Assembly: GCF_000315625.1 (NCBI RefSeq)
Contig: NW_005434451.1
Location: 1 to 41,745 of the forward strand
Reading direction: 5' to 3'
DNA: 41,745 bases
Origin: Guillardia theta CCMP2712
Taxonomy: Eukaryota; Cryptophyceae; Pyrenomonadales; Geminigeraceae
Shown here: piece after piece, positions 19,875-30,741 of the stretch
Layout of the letters: every line of letters starts with the position of its first letter
Position numbering within the stretch: the stretch's first letter is position 1
The notes under the pieces: model-generated
What the model was told of the DNA's origin: nothing
The model's input: only the letters and a program-made list of their open reading frames with translations
The model's database searches: none
Translations under genes and position numbers: made by a program

Positions 19875-21292
19875 TTACTGGCTGTGAGGTGAGCAACTGA
19901 GATCGCTCACTTCTTGCAGTCTCTTCTTCTGCTTCTCGCTCAATCCATCAGTCGTCGAGGAGATCTGTGCTTCTGCTGCAGCTGCCTGATGCTTCTGTTG
20001 CGTCTCTGCTTTCTTCTTTCCTGGCTTTGCTGCCGGATGCTGTAGAGCAAGTGAGCGAGGCGGGTCGCTGAGCATGCACACCTTGAGCTTGTCGTTGGGC
20101 GGTGAAATTCCAATCAGGTCGCAGAATTCGTCGAAGTCAATCTCTCCCCCTCCATCCTCATCGGCTGCTTTCAGCAGCTGCTCCACTTCCCCGTCGTTGA
20201 CGTTTCTCCCGAGGGCCTTTAGGGCTGCAAGAAGGCTGACAATCATGCGGGTCAAGTCAGAGCACAAGTCGCCAACCTTGCGACAGCTCAAAGAAGTCGA
20301 TGGAGCCACTCCCATCCGTGTCGAACATATCGAAGATCCTCCGGGCCTCGGCCATCTGCTCTCACAACCCCCGTCACTCTGACGCCTCCCGAACCTCCTC
20401 CTCCTCGTCACAGGATCATCCCGCAGATCGCTGGCCATGATTTGCTTGAACTCTTCGAAGTCGATGCTGCCAGTCTTGTCTTCATCCACCTGTCCCGCCT
20501 CATCTGTCAACCCCATTCGACGAGCAAGTCCAGCACCGAGGCAATCATGTTCTGCAGCTGCGAGTAGCTCATGTTCTTGCCCATGCTCTCCATGATCTTG
20601 GACAGCTCCTACAAAGCAGACTAGCGTCAGACTGAGAGAAGGGCAACTGTAAACCAGACCTCGATAGTGATTTCTCCAGACTTGTCTTCGTCGAACAGGT
20701 CAAACAGTTCCCGCATCTGATCCGACGTCGCTGAATGAAACCGAGGCAAAGCAAAGAACTTACTTCTTGGTCATTAACCGACAGATTTTGCTGCCAGACA
20801 AGCTTTGATTGGCGGCGAAGCAGGAGAGCGAGCAAGCGACAGACCTGAGAAGATTTCTTCGCTTTCTTCTTCGTGCTCTTCGCATCAATTAGTCACCATT
20901 GACGCTGTCACCTCAAACAGCTACCGGAGGGCTGCGGCTAATGCCCATGAGAGTGCAGAACTCGTTGAAGTCGATCTCATCTGCTTCTCGTTCAGCTCCT
21001 CCAGCATCTCCTTCACTCCACTCACTGCTCCCGTCGTCGTCCACCTGCGCCAGCATCTCGCGGACCTCAGCGTCGGTGAACTTGAAAAGCCCTGTCAGCC
21101 ATTGACGAGGAAACACGCTGCCTCACGTTCTGTCCCATCGCCCTGAGAGCATCTTTCAGCTCCCCCGCGTCGATGCTTCCACTTCCGTCCTTGTCGAACA
21201 GATCGAACGCTCGTCGAGCCTCTGCTAGCGGGTCGAGTGGCATTTCCATGGCTTTCTGCGAGCAACTCGTGAGGTGAGATGAGAGGAAGACG

Positions 21293-21372
<80 letters not shown>

Positions 21373-21605
21373 CGAACTTGTTTCTTGACGATGTGGAGGA
21401 ACTCGTCAAAGTCGATCGATCCGTCACCTGACTCATCGACCTCTGCAAACATTTCTTTCAACTTCTCCTCCTCCATCTTGATCCCCATGGAATCGAAAAG
21501 CTGCTGCAGCTCCTGCAGCTCCAACTGCCCTCCGCCATCCGCATCAAGACTGCAGAAGAGCTGATAAAGCTCGTTCCTCTCCTCGTCTCCTATCTCGGCT
21601 GCCAT
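19875..21605 (-). CDS. Protein with eight EF-hands (four calmodulin-like lobes)
   Basis: Exons joined in consistent phase on the minus strand include 21605-21378, 21255-21127, 21080-21026, 20980-20925 and 20877-20845. Two short linker exons near 20790 and 20725 follow, then exons down to a TAA near 19875. Eight canonical 12-residue loops occur in order: [48 protein letters not shown] (formed by splicing), [24 protein letters not shown] (also across a junction), [12 protein letters not shown] and [12 protein letters not shown]. All have acidic first and last positions, so all eight could bind calcium. The first pair resembles a troponin-C/calmodulin N-lobe. A Lys/Ala-rich tail follows the last hand. 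Total length is about 450 residues. No kinase or membrane part was seen, so it is probably a calcium sensor or buffer. An upstream exon before the ATG is possible because an acceptor-like site precedes it. Confidence 0.85.
21296..21372. repeat. Hexanucleotide (CAGGAG)n in an intron of the EF-hand gene
   Basis: About 12 perfect AGGAGC units lie in the intron 21256-21377. The same hexamer, in the other orientation, occurs at about 27873-27900 and 36555-36599. Confidence 0.95.
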
Positions 21606-22287
21606 CTTCAACCCAACCGCTTCCACCTGTCGTCAGCTGGCAAGATCAGCGCTCCCACTGGTGACAACATGCACAAACTTTCATGCACCATGGAAGTGAG
21701 GTGCAAGTTTGTTGATTGTGAGCTTTGCCAACTCTTACAGTTAATTATCATCAACAACATCGACTTCCATGCGACTATCCTCAACATCATTTTCTGTTCA
21801 TATTTGTACATCCGATGATCTATGTACAGAAGCTTCGACTTCCTCCTCCTCCACTTCAACCCTCCACTACACATCCTGATCATCCTCCTTCCTTCTCCCT
21901 GCTTCTCCCTGACTCGTACTCATATTCAGCACCATATCCTCTTCACTCATTCTGCTGCTGCTCGTTCCAAAGATTCTCCTCATCATCTGATTCTTCTCCC
22001 TCCTTCGCGCCTCTCAGTCCTCATCTCCTCCTCCTTCTGACTCTACTTCTCTCATTCTCTCCTCCTCCCCTCATCCTCGTCCCTTCCTCCCCTCCCTTCC
22101 TCCCCTCCCTTCCTCCCCTCCCTTCCTCCCCTCCCTTCCTCCCTATCTGTTCTCGTACCTCCAGGAGCGGGTAGAAACAAAATCAGGCGAGCTGCTTGTT
22201 GCCAAATCGTGATTTCGATTTGAAAATTCAAAGTTACTCTGAACATTTCAAATATGACAGATAGAGTTTAAAGATCAGATTGACGGC
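21606..22287. promoter_or_regulatory. Divergent intergenic region, CT-rich
   Basis: It separates the starts of the EF-hand gene (minus) and the membrane-protein gene (plus). A pyrimidine-rich tract with repeated CCTCCCTTCCTCC lies at 22080-22145. An AT-rich patch at 22190-22265 just before the plus-strand ATG may be its promoter. No gene is supported. Confidence 0.5.
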
Positions 22288-24073
22288 ATGGTGAAGGAGA
22301 AGCGCAAGGCAAAGGGGAGGAGGAGGAACGAGGAAGAGGAAGAGGAAGAGGAAGAGGACGAATGGTATGAAAGAAGACGGAGACAGCGAGCAAGACGATC
22401 GAGGAAGCGATCATTGGAGGACGAGGTCGAGGACGAGGACGAGGAGAAAGGGCGGGTCAGAGGGGAGTCAAGGACCTCCGGGAAGGAAAGGGGAATTTCG
22501 CCCTCTCCCACCAGAGCGCGATGTCGGACGAGGAAGGAGTCAACCCTGCGAGCTCGTTGCGTCCTCTTCATCATCAACGCAATATCGATCGTTACCTCAT
22601 CCCTGATGCTGTTTGCGGGAGCGTCGGCTGCTTCGAAAGTTCCGACGACCTCGTCGACTGCCATTCAGCCTCCCTTTTCTGCTGTCATCGCCGTCAGCTC
22701 CATCACCCTGCTCAACTCTTTCTTCGGCTTGTCCGGTGCTTGCTGTGCCATCTCACGGGACGGGGACTGGCGAGTGAGCTGCTGCAGCAACCGGCTCCTG
22801 ATGGCCTACTATGTCATTGTCCTGCTCATGTGCTCGGGGCTATTCTATCTCATGCTCCTCTGCTTCCTCTTCGCTGCCAAAGCTGCAGACTTCATCGAGG
22901 CCTACTGGGTCTCTTGGTCGGAGCTCTTTCCGCAGGGTCAACTGAGTCAGGAGCAAGTGCACAGAGATGTGGGAAAGTACGCGAACCTTGCTGGCTCCCT
23001 CTGCCTCTTCACCATGCTGATCAACATCCTCTCCGCGCACCTCAGCGCCATAGTGATGGGCTATCGCTACACCACCCGCAAGAGCATCATGATCATCAAC
23101 CTCGTCGGCTTCGTCGTGGGTTGACCAGTAAGTGTCGACAAGTGAACGAGCTGACGGAGGTGCAGGGCTTGTCATGATTATCCTCGCCTTCTTACCTGCC
23201 ACTCGAGGTGAGCACGCGATGACCTTCAAGGCCGCGCCCGTGACGACATGGTAACAGACGTCGGAGTGCAGAAGGGATGGCTGCCTGAGCTCATTGGTGG
23301 GCACGGGCTAACTGCGTGAGGGCCAAGCTGACTTGCTCTGAGCAGGCTCTATCGGGGTCATGGTGATTTTCTTTGCCATCTTCGGCTTTACTGCAGCATA
23401 CTACACATGGGCAGTGAGCTTGACACGGAGAAGGAGACGGGTTGTAAGGGGGTTCATGACAGGCTTTCTTGCTCATAAACGGGGTGTTGGAACTGTTCTT
23501 CGCTGCTCTTCTACTCTCCATGGCGATCGTTTGCTTCATAGATTCCAAACGATCAGGCAGTGTACTTGCTGGGCAGTGGTCTTTCATCCAAGAAAAGTGA
23601 GCAAGATAGTTTTACCAAGAAGCGATCTGACAGCTTGCCAGGTTGATCAATGTCTGCCCATCATGCGCTGGAGAAGTCAACCAGGAGATGAAGTTGCCAT
23701 GCCACGAAAAGTTGCTTCGTACTCACGCACATGCAGGCAGAACTGCTGCAGCAAGCAGGCGTCTCTTGTCATTTGGAGAAACCTTACGGTAACTGTAACC
23801 GAAGATGTAGCCCGAAGACGCAGCTCACTGGACATGCAGGTTCTGGGCGTGAGCGCATCAACGTGCGTGATGTTGATGTGCATGAATGGGGCAAGCAGGT
23901 AACGAATAGGACATCTTTGCACTTGTTTGACTTGATGCAGTCTCAATCTGTGGAGGATTCTACGACGAGATCGTATGCTTGCTCTCTCGGAAGAGGAGGA
24001 AAGTTCCCTCAATCGAAACCTCCATCAACAATCCAAGAAGCTCCATGTAAACAATAGATCATCAAATGTGTAA
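22288..24073 (+). CDS. Multi-pass membrane protein with a Cys-rich loop, 418 residues, eight exons
   Basis: Exons 22288-23119, 23166-23207, 23346-23413, 23577-23596, 23642-23692, 23737-23788, 23840-23898 and 23941-24073 all join in phase, to a TAA at 24073. The first 90 residues are highly charged (Glu tract, then Arg/Lys) and must be cytosolic. Hydrophobic spans follow: VLFIINAISIVTSSLMLF, VIAVSSITLLNSFFGLSGAC, YYVIVLLMCSGLFYLMLLCF, LCLFTMLINILSAHLSAIV, IINLVGFVVGLVMIILAF, IGVMVIFFAIFGFTAAYY and VLGVSASTCVMLMCM, about seven in all. Between the last two lie VCPSCAG and QNCCSKQ, a Cys-rich loop reminiscent of the tetraspanin large loop. The number of spans does not fit a tetraspanin, and the family was not recognised. 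Role unknown. Confidence 0.78.
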
Positions 24074-24177
24074 CATAGCTGGCCGAGTAAGATCGAAGCT
24101 TTTCATTGGTCACTTTCTGAATGAATGAATGGAATGCTGCAAAGATCTCCTTCTCGCAGCTGAGTGTCCTATCGGAC

Positions 24178-25314
24178 TTAGAAGAGACCGTTGCCCTTGG
24201 CAGCCTTCTCGTTTCCGTGAACGTTGGTGGCACCTAAAAGACGGTCAGGGAGGTGAGATGGAGCAACAAGGCAAGGGCATACCAGCGTTGAGGTCGCTGT
24301 CGTATGCCCATCCCTTCTGCCAGGACTTGTGGAAGGTCATCTTGGACTCCATGTCGACACGCCTGCGGACAAGTAAGAGGGCGCTATCTCGCATCATGAG
24401 GGTCTATCGCACTTGGCCATGTCGAGGAACTTGGGGTCATCCCTCTTGAGGGTGACGGACTGAACCTTGACGAGCATCTCATCGTTGTAGTCGTTGGAGG
24501 GAGCGCCAGTGTACTCCTTGTTCTGGTGCTCAGCGCAGCCACGGTGATCGAAGATGGTGATCTGCATTCTGTCAGCCGAGCAGTCGCACCCGTGCTCAAA
24601 CTTACCACAGGGGCAGCGTTCTTGTTGACCTGGTCGGTGGTGCACTTCTTCGCAGCGTTGTCGCAAGCAGCAGAGGCAGCACCAGCGTTGGCGAGGGCAA
24701 GACCAGCAGCAGCAGCAGTCTTGAGCACGTCACGGCGGTCGATGGCCATGTTCATCTGGACATTCGACTGGCGGAGAGCAGGGGCCTGAGAGCGGGAGTG
24801 AGATAAGACTATTGAACATGTGGAAACAAATCAAATGCTGTTCACATCAACATCCCACAAGTCAACAGCAATATCAAAAAATTATATCAATTCTAGAATG
24901 ACCAATTGTTATATGGTCAAATGCATGGCAGAGTGGACTCCCAACTGATTATAAAACTAGAAGACTGTCGTTTTGGTCAATTAGATAATTGGAATTTTCA
25001 TAGATTAGATGAGATCCAATGGGAGACAATCAATGAATATGGTAAGACATGGGATGAGAAGAATCACAATCCACTGTGAATTCAAAGACAGTCATGGCCT
25101 AAGCACGAAGTATTGCCGGATCTCAATTTTTCGTCAAAATCAGTAATGATGATTGAAGTATTTTTCTAGTTCTCATGCCATTTCAACCATGTTAGCTTAT
25201 CTTGTTTGACAGATCAAATTAATCACATCAATCCTGCTCATTTTTGACCTGCATGGGGGTGAAGGCGGCGGCTCCTGCAATGGCGGCAGCGGCAACAGCG
25301 AACTTTGCGAGCAT
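24178..25314 (-). CDS. cpeA: Cryptophyte phycoerythrin alpha subunit, 176-residue precursor, five exons
   Basis: Exons (minus) are 25314-25249, 24785-24606, 24561-24413, 24362-24283 and 24233-24178; 66+180+149+80+56 nt stay in phase. The precursor starts with a secretory signal ending AGAAAF, where Phe after the cleavage site marks plastid import. A twin-arginine lumen signal follows (DRRDVLKTAAAAGLALANAG, then AASA). The mature part contains ITIFDHRGC, the conserved bilin-attachment Cys of cryptophyte phycobiliprotein alpha subunits, then EYTG and NDEMLVKVQSV. These proteins pair with the plastid-encoded beta subunit in the thylakoid lumen to form the light-harvesting complex. The segment before ITIF is longer than I would expect and carries two extra Cys. 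The C-terminal tail (HKSWQKGWAYDSDLNAG and so on) also makes the mature protein, about 115 residues, long for the family. The first intron is 463 nt and AT-rich. Confidence 0.93.
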
Positions 25315-25364
25315 GGCGGCGGCGGTTCCTAACCTGACAGGTTTCCCCGACCTTAATGGCTTTC

Positions 25365-25715
25365 CCACCCTTCCACCACCCCTACCCCCATTGTATATTA
25401 CCCCACCCACGTCAGATAATCTACCTATTTAATTGACCCGTTTGACAAATACCCCTACCCCAGATCTCAGCGGTATTTTCCTGTTCTCCTTGAGCATATT
25501 GCACACCCCACCCCACATTCATGTCGATTGAAATACACCCGTGCTTGGTTTTTGGACCCCTACCCACCTTTAATTGGATGATTCTGGGGTACCCAGGTCG
25601 AATACCCCTCTATTTCCCTCGACCCCCAACGATACCACCCCCACCCCTTGATCCGTGGAAGCAACTATACAAAGTACCCCACCCTCTAGAGTTCTGCAGA
25701 CCCCAGGTTTGAATA
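25365..25715. repeat. CCCCTACC-rich non-coding block (copy 2)
   Basis: Begins about 50 bp upstream of the phycoerythrin alpha ATG. The plus strand has many CCACCCC, CCCCTACCC and ACCCCACC words in AT-rich context, the same style as 9355-10075 and 37300-38110. No gene. Confidence 0.7.
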
Positions 25716-25829
25716 GACTCAAACACCGGTCCATGACTCTGTGAATCTCTGTTAATTATTGAAACCCGTCATTTCCTTTAGCTCAACAAGAAGGATAGGC
25801 CCGAATATTAGGCGAGCTAAAGGAATTGT

Positions 25830-26300
25830 TTTTTGTGGGCCCGGCGGCGGCGCGGCGGCCCGGCCGGGCCCACTGCCGCAGCCGCCCCCCGCGGCCGCGT
25901 CGTTGAACGCCGCTCACTCGGCCCGGCGGGCCGCCGTCGGAAACTGACTAGTTAGCCATGATCCGACCTGGGCCGGATGCTCGGACGCCGGGCGGCGTCA
26001 CGTGAGTCACGCCGTTTCAACACTGACACATTGAAGGTTGCTTGCCGCCATCGGCGGGGCCCGGTGACTCCGAGCCTCGGAGTCCGGGCCGGGACTCGCC
26101 TCGGGGCAGCGCTGGCACCGTGACTCTCAGCCGATGACTGGCGGCAGTGCCATCCGACGCAGCCGCAACTGGGGCCAACTTTCAACCGGCCGGGCCTGAG
26201 CCAACGGGGCCGCCCGGCCGTTACGGTCACCGTGACGTTGCCAAGTCACCGCCGCCGGGTTCCGGGTTGCCGCAGGCCGCCAACCCGGGTTCCGAGGCTG
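25830..26300. other. Very GC-rich block with GGCC/CCGG clusters
   Basis: Made of GGCCCGG, CGGCGGCG and ACTCCGAG/CTCGGAGT-like words, with GAGTC and GTGACTC elements. Open frames come from lack of AT. Similar GC-rich patches sit beside the other CCCCTACC blocks (8700-9130, 38110-38200) and at 39930-40150. No gene is supported. Confidence 0.6.
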
Positions 26301-26324
26301 TTTCACGGTTTTACAACTTTTTTT

Positions 26325-26665
26325 TTAGAGAGGGTGGAAGGCTTTACGTGGGGGTAGGGGGTGGTCTGTCTTTTACAGTTGTGTAGATCAATTGAGGTAC
26401 TACTAGGGAAGAGGGGGTAGGGTACTCCTTCGGTTTTACTCATCCCCAGGGATAAACTATTTTTCAGGGAATATGTGGGGGTAGGTCTACATGAGGGTGA
26501 TGGCTGAAGTAGGGTAGGGTGGTTTTGGCAGGGGTGAATCTCAACGCTCTAGGGTGGTAGGTGGACCCTGGAGGTTCAAGCTAGATACACGGGGTAGGGG
26601 TTACTGCATCTAGAAATGTGGGGTAGCAATGCAGATTTGGAGGGGTACCAAGGTTAGAATCAGGG
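26325..26665. repeat. GGTAGGGG-rich block (copy 3, inverted)
   Basis: The plus strand carries GGGGGTAGGGG, GGTAGGGT and GGGGTGG words, the reverse complement of the C-rich blocks. With 25365-25715 it flanks the GC-rich core in inverted orientation. Confidence 0.7.
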
Positions 26666-27449
26666 GTGGGGTGGTTGGATCAGGGAAGGTGCAGTGGAGA
26701 TGGCATGGCTTCGATGGATAGGGACATGCATGGTAAGAGCATGAGAGGAGGAGGGACGAGGAGAAAGAAGCAAGACATGATGGATAGACAGACAAGTAGC
26801 TTGTGGTAGGAAAGAAACGTGGAGCAGAGATGTGGGGGGGGGGGGGGCGAGAGGAGAGTAGCGAGGAGAGCAGCGAGGAGTGGCGGAAAGCGAGTCGAGG
26901 GATATGGAGAGGAAAGGTGAAGAGTATGATGAAGAAGACCGAGGGAGAAGGTTGAGGATATTTAGAGGAGACGAGACCATCAGAAGTAAAGGATGGCAAG
27001 AAGAAGGTACCGAGAGGAGATGAAGACAAGAAGAGGCAAGCATTAGAAGGCGGAGGAAGGAAAGACAAGGGGAAGCGACAGACTAATCGAGATGATTCAT
27101 ACATGATGAGATTATGGTGGCTATAATGTGTATTTGATAACAAAGTATGAAAGCGCGCAAAGAAATCTGTGATTTAGAGGAGATCAACAAAAATGTCTCC
27201 TAGAACCCGTTTCTGTTCTCTCTTCTTCCTCACTTCTGCTTCCCACCATCTTCCCGTCGTGTCATGACATCTAATTCTTGTTGCAGCTGATCTCCCTCAC
27301 TTCTGCTTTGCTCCATCCGTCGCATACTCGAAATGGGCTTGAGTTGGCTGAGAAGCGTATGATGCCTGGAGGTCAATCTCTTGTAACACCTGTCTCAGCA
27401 TCTTTGAGACCCTCGGGACGTGTGAGCTTGAGACCTCAGAGGTACCTCC
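26666..27449. other. Purine-rich DNA, no supported gene
   Basis: A GA-rich stretch with a G13 run at about 26835-26847, followed from 27150 by ordinary sequence. A few acceptor/donor-like signals near 27286-27440 could be an untranslated 5' exon of the transporter gene, but nothing coding is convincing. Confidence 0.4.
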
Positions 27450-27830
27450 TCTCTCCTTTCCTCTCTCTTCTTCCGTACTTCACTCTCTTCCTCTCTCCTT
27501 TCCTCTCTCTTCTTCCGTACTCCACTCTCTTCCTCTCTCCTTTCCTCTCTCTTCTTCCGTACTCCACTCTCTTCCTCTCTCCTTTCCTCTCTCTTCTTCC
27601 GTACTCCACTCTCTTCCTCTCTCCTTTCCTCTCTCTTCTTCCGTACTCCACTCTCTTCCTCTCTCCTTTCTCCTCTCTTCTTCCGTACTTCACTCTCTTC
27701 CTCTCTCCTTTCTCCTCTCTTCTTCCGTACTTCACTCTCTTCCTCTCTCCTTTCTCCTCTCTTCTTCCGTACTCCACTCTCTTCCTCTCTCCTTTCTCCT
27801 CTCTTCTTCCGTACTTCACTCTCTTCCTTT
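27450..27830. repeat. 42-bp minisatellite, about 9 copies
   Basis: The marker TTCCGTAC recurs at 27471, 27513, 27555, 27597, 27639, 27681, 27723, 27765 and 27807, exactly 42 bp apart. Early units contain TTTCCTCTCTCTT and later ones TTTCTCCTCTCTT. Because 42 is a multiple of three, both strands stay open by chance. A (CTCCTG)n tract follows at about 27873-27900. Confidence 0.95.
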
Positions 27831-28037
27831 CTCCTCCTCTTCCTTTTCTTCCACCCCCTATTGCTCCTTCTCCTGCTCCTGCTCCTGCTCCTGCTCCCTT
27901 CTCCTGCTCCTGCTCTTCCTTTCTCTACCGTGTAGTGACTGCAGCCCTGGCAGAAAGTCTGTAGAAGATGATGGGAGGCAGCAGCTTGCAAGGCTCCGGG
28001 GAGGGCGGTGTGTTAGGCAGAGGCGAGAAGAGGAGGG

Positions 28038-30741
28038 ATGATATGGAGCAGGCACGAGGTCGAGTCCTCTAAGCAAGGGACGGGCACTCCGTTCGAGCTG
28101 TTCGTATGCGTGTTCGGAATCTACTTCTGCTACCTCTACTACGGTGTGCTGCAGGTGAGACAAGGGCTGTGAGAAGCTTGAGTGACGTGGCAACAGGAGG
28201 ATCTCATGACCTCCAAGTATGGAGCTGACGGCAAGAGTTTCAAGGAGGTGAGAGCGTCTGTGCGGCCGCACTTGACTGGCTCGCTCACTCTGCTGCCCAG
28301 GTCTGCTCCTTGCTCTTCGTGGTTGCAGTGCAATGCGCCATCGGCGCTCTCTTCTCGAGGGTCTCGTGCGGATTCTCCCCGCAGCCAGCGACCGGGTGGC
28401 AGTCCATGGAGGACTTCAAGGGCTTCAGGTTAGAGCAGCAAGATTGCCTGACGATGTTGCGAGTTGTCTCGAGCCTGACTGCAGTGGAGGCAAGTCAGTT
28501 CTGACCACCTTGACCTGGCAGTGGGCGGTTGTGGCCGATGTACATGCAAGTCGGCTTCTGCTACGTGCTGGCGATGCTCTTCAGCAATGCAGCTCTCTTC
28601 TACATCAGCTATCCCACTCAGGTGAGCTCTTCGCGTGTCAGGATTTCCCTCCCTCTCACCCCCTCCCTCTCCATCTCCTTCTTGCTACCTCCCTTTGCTG
28701 TCCCTCGCCCTCGCTTTCCTGCCTTGCCTTGTGTGGCTCCTCCGCCGTCACTGAGGTGATGTATCAGGTCATTGTCAAGTCGTGCAAGATGATTCCTGTC
28801 ATGGCCGTCAACGTCCTCTGGAGGGGAAAGTCCTACCCGCTCGCTGCTTACGTCAGAGTCCTCATGGTCACCATCGGTAAGACCCACTGGCACTTGCTCG
28901 CCTCCCCTCCCCCTCCTCTACCATCCCACCCCCTTCACTTCACCTTTCCGTCTCCCTTCCTCACATTCTGAACATTCTCCATCTTTCTCACTCCTCCTGT
29001 CTCACTCTTCTCTCTCCCTCTCCTCTCTCCTCCCCCTTAGCTCCTCCCCTCCTCTTGCGCGTCTCCTCTCCTCTGGCGCCTCCTACTCGCTCACCCTACT
29101 CGCAGGAATCATCTGCTTCACCTTCTTCAAGAAGAGCGCCAAGGCTATCAAGAGTAACTCGCTCGCCATCTAGTGAGAATTTCTGATATGTTTCCTCCCG
29201 CAGCCGCTCAGACATCAGCCGTCGGGCTCGCTCTCGCCCTTTTGTCTCTGGTGATGGACGGGTGAGAATTGAGAGCGAGCGAGCGAGCGAGCAAGAGGGA
29301 GGGAGAGGGAGGGAACGGAAAGGAGGGAGGGAGGAAGGGGGAGGGAGGGAGTGAGGGAGAGGGAGGGAGGGAGGGAGGGAGGGAGAGGATCTTGAAGTTG
29401 ACCTATGCTTCAGGTTCGTCAGTCCAACTCAGGAGGAGATCTTCTCCAAGTATTTCTCCTCCACTCACCAGGCAAACATCGTCCTTGCTCCTGTCGTTCA
29501 GCATGGCCATTCTTGGCTCACTCTGCTCCTTAGATGATGTACTACACCAACTTGTGGGCGATGGTTCTCCTCCTCCTCACGATGCTCGTGACGGGTGACG
29601 GGTCAAGTAGGAGCCTGTGAAACTTTCACTCCCTTCCTCTCACTAGTCTTGCTCACAGAAGCTGTAAAATACGTGGTGCAGCATCCGCAGGTAAGATGCG
29701 TCTCCGCACTAGATGAGCGGGGAGGAAGAAGGGGGAGGGGGATGAAGAGAGGGAGAGGAGAAGAGTAGTTCTCTTGTGAAGGTTTCCTGCAGGTGTTGAG
29801 CAAGATCATTCAGTTCGGCCTCATGTCGGCGACTGGGCAGGTTAGTCATAGGAGCAGGAGGGGAAAGAGAAGGCTGGCAGACTTACCCGCTACTTCCTCC
29901 CTCTTCGTCTCCCATTCCTGTCACCTTGTACCTCTCTTCTCTCGCCTTATACTCTTCTCTCCTCTGCTCTCTTCCTCGTCTCGTCTTTCGCTTCCCCTCT
30001 CCCCCTCTCCCTCTCTTCCTTCTTCTCTTCTTCTCTCCCTCTCTTTTTCTCCCCTCCTCTTCTTCTCCCCCTCTCTTCTTCTCTCCCTCTTCAGTTCTTC
30101 ATCTTCTTTCTCGTCCGCTCGTTCTCAGCCCTCACCCTCGTCACCGTCACGACAACTCGCAAGTTCTTCACGGTCAGTCCCTTGTCAAACTGCAGTCGCT
30201 GCCTAAACCCAAACTAAACCCTTCTGAACTAAACCTTTCATAAGGTATTGGCCTCCGTCTTCTGGTTCAAACACAAGCTGGAGGTGAGAACGGCCGGAGA
30301 ACTTTGACATGCTGAGAAATTTCTTCCTAGCTGGGCCAGTGGCTCTCAGTCGCTGTGGTGTTTGCGGGGCTCGGGTGGGAGGAGGCGAACAAGTACATGT
30401 AAGAGCCTCCCGTCCCCTCCCTCCCCCTCACCTTCTCCCCAGCCAGAAGCAGCGAGCTCGTCTGGCCGCGCAAGCTCCACCCCCAGCCCCACCCCAGGAG
30501 AGCCTGCCCAACAGCACGGCAGCTGAGGAGCAGCCGGCGGCAGAGGCGGCACAGAGCGCAGAGGTAGGAGAGGAGACGGCGGGTCACACATCTCAACTCT
30601 CAGCAGGGTGTCGAGGCGCGAGAGGAGGCAGCAGGGCAGGAGGAGGAAGCAAAGACTTCAGGTGGGCGAGAGGCGGGGTGCTCTCGAGCTGACAGTGGAG
30701 CAGATGGAGCGAAGAGCGAGGAAGGAGCAGAAGCGAGCTGA
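28038..30741 (+). CDS. SLC35B1/HUT1-like nucleotide-sugar transporter, 423 residues, 16 exons
   Basis: Exons: 28038-28154, 28197-28247, 28301-28428, 28522-28621, 28768-28876, 29106-29153, 29204-29261, 29414-29480, 29534-29594, 29647-29690, 29793-29840, 30095-30172, 30245-30283, 30331-30398, 30443-30563 and 30607-30741. Every junction keeps phase and has GT-AG borders (1272 nt in all). Family patterns include YYGVLQE, YPTQVIVKSCKMIPVMAVN, ALLSLVMDGF, NIMMYYTNLWAMVLLL, LVTVTTTRKFFTVLASVFWF and LGQWLSVAVVFAGLGWEEAN. These match the SLC35B1 branch of the UAA transporters, which carry UDP-sugars or ATP/ADP across the ER membrane with about ten spans. Introns are CT-rich. After the last span the protein has an unusual tail of about 80 residues rich in Ala, Pro and Glu, with no dilysine retrieval signal. 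The ATG at 28038 opens directly into the first conserved segment. Confidence 0.93.

Noticed and set aside
26610-27143. Ser/Pro-rich minus-strand frame
   Set aside because: GA-rich composition on the plus strand explains it; no family pattern and no splice partners.
27278-27964. 228-codon plus and 198-codon minus frames
   Set aside because: Both are produced by the 42-bp minisatellite, whose period is a multiple of three.
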